Positions 59,445 to 64,000 of a stretch of 64,000 bases of DNA are shown piece by piece. The first letter of the stretch is position 1; each line of letters begins with the position of its first letter. The position numbers were made by a program, and so were the translations under genes. The stretch covers positions 51,486 to 115,485 of the forward strand of contig NZ_JAPSIB010000015.1 of the NCBI RefSeq assembly GCF_031179145.1. Reading direction: 5' to 3'. The stretch is from Brevibacterium sp. (lineage in GTDB: Bacteria > Actinomycetota > Actinomycetes > Actinomycetales > Brevibacteriaceae). The notes below the pieces were generated by a model. That model did no database searches. It was not told the DNA's origin and saw only the letters and a program-made list of their open reading frames with translations.

Positions 59445-59928
59445 TACTCAGGGCCGCGCACCCGATGCGCCACTGGAAGAACTGTCCTTCACCGTCACCG
59501 GCCACATCTCGAAGTCTCCGCACGAGACCTTCGAGGCCGTCGCCGATCCCGAGCAGCTCTCGCGCTACTTCACCACAGGCGGAGCCCGCGGTCGGCTCGA
59601 AGCCGGAACGGAGGTCTCATGGGACTTCGCCGACTTCCCGGGTCGGTTCCCGGTCGAGGTCGCCGAGGTGGTCCCCGATGAGAAGATCGTCATCCGGTGG
59701 GAGGGCGATGAGTCCGCGACCGCACCGAAGACCGAGACGACGTTCACGTTCGAACCAGTCGACGGCGGCTCGCGGACTCTGGTGACCATCACCGAGAAGT
59801 CGTGGAAGCTCACACAGAAGGGTGCCGACGGGGCGTTCGGCAACTGCATGGGCTGGACGGGGATGCTCGCCGCCATGAAAGCGTGGCTCGAGCACGGGAT
59901 CAACCTGCGCGAGGGCTTCTACAAGTAG
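59440..59928 (+). CDS. SRPBCC (AHSA1-like) domain protein
   Basis: A 162-residue protein with one START/SRPBCC fold. Features are LSFTVTGHISKSPHETFEAV, DPEQLSRYFTTGGARGRLEA, EKIVIRWEGDES and TLVTITEKSWKLTQKGADGA, then NCMGWTGMLAAMKAWLEHGI. This is the AHSA1-type seen beside ArsR regulators throughout actinobacteria. Ligand binding or polyketide-like small-molecule binding is proposed for the family. The whole gene starts inside the operator of its regulator. Confidence 0.88.
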   Translation: MNTQGRAPDAPLEELSFTVTGHISKSPHETFEAVADPEQLSRYFTTGGARGRLEAGTEVSWDFADFPGRFPVEVAEVVPDEKIVIRWEGDESATAPKTETTFTFEPVDGGSRTLVTITEKSWKLTQKGADGAFGNCMGWTGMLAAMKAWLEHGINLREGFYK

Positions 59929-59938
59929 GGGAGCTGCC

Positions 59939-60943
59939 TCACACGATGCGCGTCTCCGGCGACTTGGTCTCGGCCGGGTCCTTGACTGGGAGGTCACCGA
60001 GCGCCTCGTCGATCCGGGCGAGCACCTCGGCGTCGAGCTTCACGCCGGAGGCGGCGACATTCGACTCCACCTGCTCGGGGCGGGAGGCGCCCACCAGGGC
60101 GGCGGCGACATTGCCATTGGCGAGCACCCAGGCGATCGCGAGCTGAGCCATCGTCAGTCCGAGATCGGAGGCGATCGGCTCGAGTTCGGCCACGGCCGTG
60201 AGCGTCTCATCGTCCAGGTAGTGGGCGATCATGTCCGCCCCGCCCTTGTCATCCGTGGCGCGGCTGCCCTCGGGCAGCGGGTGGCCCGGCTTGTACTTGC
60301 CGGTGAGCACGCCTTGGGCGAGCGGCGACCACACGATCTGGGACAGGCCCAGCTCCTCGCAGGTGGGAATCACCTCGGCGTCGATGACGCGCCAGAGCAA
60401 GTTGTACTGCGGCTGATTCGAGATCAGCTGGATGCCCAGCTCCTGCGCCAGACCGTGTGCGGCGCGGATCTCCTCGGCGCGCCACTCACTGACGCCGATG
60501 TAGAGCGCCTTGCCGGCGCGGACCACATCGGCGAAGGCCTGCATCGTCTCTTCCAGCGGGGTCTCGTAGTCATAGCGGTGGGCCTGGTAGAGGTCGACGT
60601 AGTCGGTGCCGAGCCGGCGCAGCGAGCCGTTGATCGACTCCATGATGTGCTTGCGCGACAGCCCGGTGTCGTTGTGCCCCTTGGGGCCCGTGGGGAAGTA
60701 GACCTTCGTGAAGATCTCCAGGGACTCCCGGCGCCGCCCCTTGAGGGCGTCGCCGAGCACCTGTTCGGCCACCGTGTTCGCATAGACGTCGGCAGTGTCG
60801 AAGGTCGAGATGCCGGCGTCGAGGGCCGCATGCACGCACTTCGTGGCGATGTCGTTCTCCACCTGGGACCCGTGCGTGAGCCAGTTTCCGTAGGTGATCT
60901 CCGAGATCTTCAGGCCGCTGTTTCCAAGATATCTGTGTTCCAT
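59939..60943 (-). CDS. Aldo/keto reductase
   Basis: A 334-residue NADPH-dependent reductase of the Kv-beta/YghZ type. It starts MEHRYLGNSGLKISEITYGN, has GISTFDTADVYANTVAEQVL with Asp and Tyr of the active site, IFTKVYFPTG with Lys, RRLGTDYVDLYQAHRYDYET with His, and YIGVSEWRAEEI. All four catalytic residues are in place. GASRPEQVESNVAA is the nucleotide-binding segment near the end. Substrate not predictable. TAGGCT lies 6 nt before the ATG, so the message may be leaderless. Confidence 0.9.
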   Translation of the reverse strand: MEHRYLGNSGLKISEITYGNWLTHGSQVENDIATKCVHAALDAGISTFDTADVYANTVAEQVLGDALKGRRRESLEIFTKVYFPTGPKGHNDTGLSRKHIMESINGSLRRLGTDYVDLYQAHRYDYETPLEETMQAFADVVRAGKALYIGVSEWRAEEIRAAHGLAQELGIQLISNQPQYNLLWRVIDAEVIPTCEELGLSQIVWSPLAQGVLTGKYKPGHPLPEGSRATDDKGGADMIAHYLDDETLTAVAELEPIASDLGLTMAQLAIAWVLANGNVAAALVGASRPEQVESNVAASGVKLDAEVLARIDEALGDLPVKDPAETKSPETRIV

Positions 60944-60949
60944 GCCGCC

Positions 60950-60955
60950 AGCCTA
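60950..60955 (-). promoter_or_regulatory. -10 box TAGGCT for the aldo/keto reductase gene
   Basis: Minus strand TAGGCT, six bases (GGCGGC), then ATG 60943. It ends 2 bp from the stop of the EamA gene on the same strand. Confidence 0.45.
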
Positions 60956-60956
60956 C

Positions 60957-61919
60957 TCAATGACGCCGAGGTGGTGGAGGGGACGGCGCGGAAGCCGATG
61001 ACTCAGACGCCGGGACACGTACGCGAGGTCGCGGACTCAGCTGCCCGCAGGCGAGGGCGGCCAGGGCGAGGGTGAAACCGAGCAGTTGGATGAGGTTGAG
61101 GGTCTCTCCGGCGAAGGCGACACCGAGTCCGGCGGCAACCAGCGGTGAGAGCAGACCGAGCAGCGCAGTGGCGGTGACGGGCAGTCGGCCGAGGCCGCGG
61201 AACCACAGCGTGTAGGCCAACAGCCCGCCGACGATCCCCAGCCACAGATATCCGGCAAGGCCGAGCCCATCGATGTGCACGGGAACGCCCTCGAGGAGCA
61301 GCGTCGGAATCAGGAGAACCAAGCCTCCTGCGCCCAGTTGCCACCCCGCGAAACCGATGGCGCTGAGACCGGGAGGCCGGCCCCAGCGTTTGGTGAGGAT
61401 GACGCCGGTGCCCATGGACGCGGCTCCGGCGACTCCGGCGATGAGCCCGACCGGATCGAATCCGGCACCGGGCCCCAGAACCACCATTCCGACTCCGATC
61501 ACGCCGACCACGCCCCAGGCCAGTCGCCACCGCGACAGTCTTTCCCCGAGCACCAGCACCGCGAGGAACGCGACGAGGATGGGTTGAGTCGCTCCCAGTG
61601 TTGCGGCGACCCCGCCGGGCAGGCGCTCAGCGGTGATGAAGAGCAGCGGGAAGAACACCCCGATGTTCAGAGTGCCGAGGATGAATGCCTTCCACCACCA
61701 ACTGCCGTGGGGCAGCCGGCGCGAGATCAGCAGGGCGAGGAGGCCTGCCGGAAGAGCCCGCATGAGTGCGGCGAACATCGGGTGGTCGGCGGGGAGCATC
61801 GCCGTCGTCACAAGGTAGGTCGTTCCCCAGACCGCCGGTGCGAACGCCGTCGCCGCGGTCACCCCGAACTGGGAGCCGGCAGCAGTCGGTGGAGAGGCTG
61901 GAATGGCAGTTGTGGTCAT
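60957..61919 (-). CDS. EamA family (DMT) transporter
   Basis: A 320-residue membrane protein with ten hydrophobic segments in two EamA repeats. Start ATG 61919, before which a longer frame would be antisense to the LysR gene. WGTTYLVTTAMLPADHPMFA, LRALPAGLLALLISRRLP, PGGVAATLGATQPILVAFLA, and SPLVAAGLGVAFAGETLNLI are typical. The group includes exporters of amino acids and other small metabolites (RhaT/YdcZ-like). It is divergent from a LysR gene, probably its regulator. The C-terminus is a Ser/Pro-rich tail (APSPPPPRRH). Confidence 0.87.
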   Translation of the reverse strand: MTTTAIPASPPTAAGSQFGVTAATAFAPAVWGTTYLVTTAMLPADHPMFAALMRALPAGLLALLISRRLPHGSWWWKAFILGTLNIGVFFPLLFITAERLPGGVAATLGATQPILVAFLAVLVLGERLSRWRLAWGVVGVIGVGMVVLGPGAGFDPVGLIAGVAGAASMGTGVILTKRWGRPPGLSAIGFAGWQLGAGGLVLLIPTLLLEGVPVHIDGLGLAGYLWLGIVGGLLAYTLWFRGLGRLPVTATALLGLLSPLVAAGLGVAFAGETLNLIQLLGFTLALAALACGQLSPRPRVRVPASESSASAPSPPPPRRH

Positions 61920-61936
61920 GGCTCCAGCATCGTGGC

Positions 61937-61991
61937 CGATGAGTAATGAGTCCAACACATGTTCCTCATCGAACCGATCGTGATGCACGAT
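61937..61991. promoter_or_regulatory. Two inverted repeats between EamA and LysR genes
   Basis: CGATGAG (61937-61943) and CTCATCG (61965-61971) form an interrupted palindrome, followed by ATCGTG-ATG-CACGAT (61977-61991), a perfect 6-3-6 palindrome ending 6 bp before the LysR start. This is the place for a LysR autoregulatory and activation site. Confidence 0.5.
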
Positions 61992-61997
61992 AGATGA

Positions 61998-62876
61998 ATG
62001 GAACTGCAGCAGTTGCGATACGTCCTCGCCGTCGCCGAGGAGCGCAACTTCACTCGTGCGGCCGCGCGCTGCCATGTCGTCCAATCCGCCCTGAGCCATC
62101 AGATCAAATCCCTCGAGCGCGAACTCGGGGTGCAGCTGTTCGCGCGGACCAGCCGCAGGGTCGAGCTCACCGACGCCGGAGCCGCCTTCGTCCCGGCCGC
62201 CCGCGCCACCCTCGACGCAGCTGAACGTGCCATCGCCGAGGCGGCCGTCGCTTCAGGTGAGATCCGCGGAAGCCTGACGATCGGAACCATCCCGACTGTC
62301 ACTGCCATCGAGCTGGCAGCGATCCTCGCCGACTTCCACGAAGCGCATCCGGCCGTGAGGATCCAGCTGCGTGGGGGCAGCAGCGATGCGTTCATCACTT
62401 CCGTCCGCGAGGGCGAACTGGACATCGCCGTGCTCGGGCTGCCCGAGGCCATCGTGCCTGCGCGAGTGGCGACCCGAGTGCTCGCCCGCGAACGACTCGT
62501 CGCCGTGCTCGGCACGAATCATCGCTTCGCCGCGCGTCGCCGCCTGCGCCTGGCCGACTTGGCAGACGAAACCTTTGTCGACTTCCCGGCCGGTGGTTCC
62601 GGCCGGGCACAGTCCGATCTGGCATTCGAGGCGGCCGGGGTGAGCAGGCACGTCGCCTTCGAAACGATGGGCATCGAGCTCATGCTCGACCTCGTCGAAC
62701 AGGGTCTCGGGATCGCCCTGCTCGCTCCCGCCGTCGTCCCGGCCGAGCGTGAGCTGGTGACCGTGGCAGTCACGGACGGTCCGACGAGAATCGAATACCT
62801 CGCGTGGAGTGACTTCAACCCCAGTCCCGCGGCGCTCGCCTTCCTCGAGATCCTCAAGCACCACCTCGGCGACTGA
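61998..62876 (+). CDS. LysR family transcriptional regulator
   Basis: A 292-residue LysR protein. MELQQLRYVLAVAEERNFTR, then VVQSALSHQIKSLERELGVQ with LFARTSRRVELTDAGAAF is the standard N-terminal helix-turn-helix. The effector domain starts at about residue 92 (GSLTIGTIPTVTAIELAAIL) and contains FVDFPAGGSGRAQSD and GIALLAPAVVP. It resembles the CatR/CbbR-type. It likely controls the divergent EamA transporter through the palindromes in the 78-bp gap. An in-frame start earlier than 61998 is not available. Confidence 0.92.
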   Translation: MELQQLRYVLAVAEERNFTRAAARCHVVQSALSHQIKSLERELGVQLFARTSRRVELTDAGAAFVPAARATLDAAERAIAEAAVASGEIRGSLTIGTIPTVTAIELAAILADFHEAHPAVRIQLRGGSSDAFITSVREGELDIAVLGLPEAIVPARVATRVLARERLVAVLGTNHRFAARRRLRLADLADETFVDFPAGGSGRAQSDLAFEAAGVSRHVAFETMGIELMLDLVEQGLGIALLAPAVVPAERELVTVAVTDGPTRIEYLAWSDFNPSPAALAFLEILKHHLGD

Positions 62877-63207
62877 AAAGGCCCTGGACAAAGGAATGCC
62901 GGTTGGAATTATGCCTCGCCGAAGCGGCCACACGAAGAGTTGAGCGACCAGCTCCCCACGGCGAGCGGGTGCTTCGGGACCGGTAGCGAGAAGTGCGGCT
63001 TCTCGAAGGTTCAGAGCTGACGGAGGATATGAGCTTTTCGGTTCTGACGCTGGTGGTCGGGCCCGCGTCCCTGGGATTCTCGACGTCACGGGTGATCGGC
63101 GGTCCCAGGTGGACGAGGGCTGGTTGGCTTCGGAGATCCTGTGTCAGTGGCGGGTGGCAGACTCAGAAGCACGGTAGCAGCTCATAGACGAGAGGCGGTG
63201 ACACGGC
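62877..63207 (+). other. Gene-free interval before the DUF222/HNH gene
   Basis: 331 bp without a frame I can support. It contains a CGAGAAG/CTTCTCG hairpin (62987-63005); short frames elsewhere have no start signal. The 3' end carries GAGAGGCGG, a possible ribosome site for the next gene. Confidence 0.5.
62987..63005 (+). terminator. Hairpin CGAGAAG-TGCGG-CTTCTCG
   Basis: 7-bp stem, 5-nt loop, 111 nt after the LysR stop. It is possibly that gene's terminator. Confidence 0.4.
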
Positions 63208-64000
63208 ATGGATGAGGCGACATCGGCAAACGGCAGCCGATTCTCTCTGCCCGCGCATTCACCGCTCACCGAACTCGCCTCGAGGTCGGCAGAGTGCGAC
63301 CGAATCCAGTTCTCAGTGATCGAGTCCCTGGCCGACTACGCGCTCACACGGGCCTGTGCAGCTGTGGGTCTGCCCATGGAAAGCAGAGGAAGGGAAGCGA
63401 AGTCGTCGGCTGCGTCTCCTCGTTTCGCTACTGTCGCTGACAGCGTGTTGCGGACTGTGCCTCGGCCGGCTTCTCCCGATCCTTGGGCTGATTCGGATAC
63501 TGCTGCCGTTTCGATGAGCGCTGGGGCGGTCACCTCTTCGGCTCCAGAGGTGACCGGCACGACTGACCCAGGAACGCTTAGTGCGGCAGGTGCCGAAGTA
63601 CCCGGAGCGACGGAAGCTGATGCGAAAGTGCCGGTCGATGTTGCGCTGTTTCCGGGGTTCGAGCCTGAGGAAGGGTTCTCGGCATGGACCTGCACTCACC
63701 TGGCCAAGGACGATCTGAGACAGGTCACCGCGATTCTTGGCACGACGATCGGCAGGGCCAAGCGCAAAGTCGGCACGGCGATGACTCTTGTGCATGGTCT
63801 TCCGCAGTTCTGCCAACGGGTGCGGGCCGGGGAGTTCACTGCGGCTCATGTGGAAGTTGTCATGTATGCCTGTGACACGCTTGCGATGCGCCATCTTCCT
63901 GTCGTGGACCGCTACCTCAAACAACGGCGGGCTGACGTCACGTGTGAGACGCTCAAGCGGACTCTGCTGCAGCAGATCATGGTCATCCAACCACCGGTGG
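63208..64000 (+). CDS. DUF222 domain protein, probable HNH endonuclease (cut by window end)
   Basis: The frame is open from ATG 63208 to the end of the window (264 codons), so the C-terminal HNH part is not visible. The first 60 residues (HSPLTELASRSAECDRIQFS, DYALTRACAAVG) and residues 155-264 (TAILGTTIGRAKRKVGTAMT, FCQRVRAGEFTAAHVEVVMY, HLPVVDRYLKQRRADVTCET) show the DUF222 pattern, which in actinobacteria precedes an HNH nuclease and is present in many copies per genome. Between them lies an insertion of Ala/Thr/Ser/Pro-rich residues (about 65-145), unusual in length for the family. The ribosome site is GAGAGG, about 12 nt upstream. Confidence 0.8.
   Translation, partial: MDEATSANGSRFSLPAHSPLTELASRSAECDRIQFSVIESLADYALTRACAAVGLPMESRGREAKSSAASPRFATVADSVLRTVPRPASPDPWADSDTAAVSMSAGAVTSSAPEVTGTTDPGTLSAAGAEVPGATEADAKVPVDVALFPGFEPEEGFSAWTCTHLAKDDLRQVTAILGTTIGRAKRKVGTAMTLVHGLPQFCQRVRAGEFTAAHVEVVMYACDTLAMRHLPVVDRYLKQRRADVTCETLKRTLLQQIMVIQPPV

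Overview
The window reads as chromosome of a high-GC Gram-positive bacterium in the Actinomycetota. Evidence: frequent GTG and TTG starts, a DtxR/IdeR-type regulator, an actinobacterial XPB-like helicase with its partner gene, a DUF3027 gene beside a cold-shock gene, an actinobacterial-type SerC, and many TANNNT boxes exactly 6-7 nt before start codons, as in leaderless actinobacterial transcripts. Gene content and style suggest Micrococcales, most likely Brevibacterium or a relative. That last step is inference, because no rRNA is present.

Layout. 1-6.7 kb: the start of an XPB-like helicase, a helicase-associated protein, a small membrane protein, then the chain csp, DUF3027, MFS, DUF456. 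6.8-17.4 kb: serC and pdxH divergent, an aldehyde dehydrogenase, a DtxR-type regulator, an NlpC/P60 peptidoglycan hydrolase, an HNH protein, a tandem universal stress protein, DUF2071, a frameshifted manganese catalase and an SGNH lipoprotein. 17.45-21.63 kb: a small integrative element in tRNA-Arg(CCT), bounded by 51-bp direct repeats. It carries a secreted protein with an overlapping acidic partner, an XRE-type regulator, an unrecognised protein and a frameshifted tyrosine integrase. 21.8-27.1 kb: a 1663-aa DUF4011/SF1-helicase-like protein whose ATPase and nuclease signatures are degenerate, plus a small downstream gene. 27.2-33.7 kb: mscL, a SAF/CpaB-like protein, a FmdB zinc ribbon, 5-formyl-THF cyclo-ligase, galU, a GNAT enzyme and a repeat-rich membrane protein. 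33.9-42.9 kb: a succinate-semialdehyde dehydrogenase-like gene with a MerR regulator, DUF2306, two GNATs, a MatC-like carrier, a YeiH-like exporter with a divergent LysR, and a Cys/Met-metabolism PLP enzyme. 43-54.1 kb: acyl-CoA and short-chain acid metabolism (enoyl-CoA hydratase, acyl-CoA ligase, 3-hydroxyacyl-CoA dehydrogenase, a frameshifted SDR, an aldehyde dehydrogenase, an AtoE-like carrier). 54-64 kb: metallophosphoesterase, tag, NUDIX, SMP-30 with an HhH-like partner, MFS, an ArsR/SRPBCC pair sharing one palindrome, aldo/keto reductase, EamA/LysR pair, and the 5' part of a DUF222/HNH gene cut by the window end.

Cross-cutting observations. Three genes (Mn catalase, integrase, SDR) each carry one short indel in an otherwise intact family sequence, so they are either recent pseudogenes or sequencing errors. 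At least fourteen genes show a TANNNT box 6 or 7 nt before the start codon. Unrelated minisatellites of 14-32 bp recur at gene ends and inside linkers. The strongest candidates for something undescribed are the compact tRNA-Arg element with its cargo pair, and the helicase-nuclease-like protein that has lost its ATPase and nuclease signature residues.
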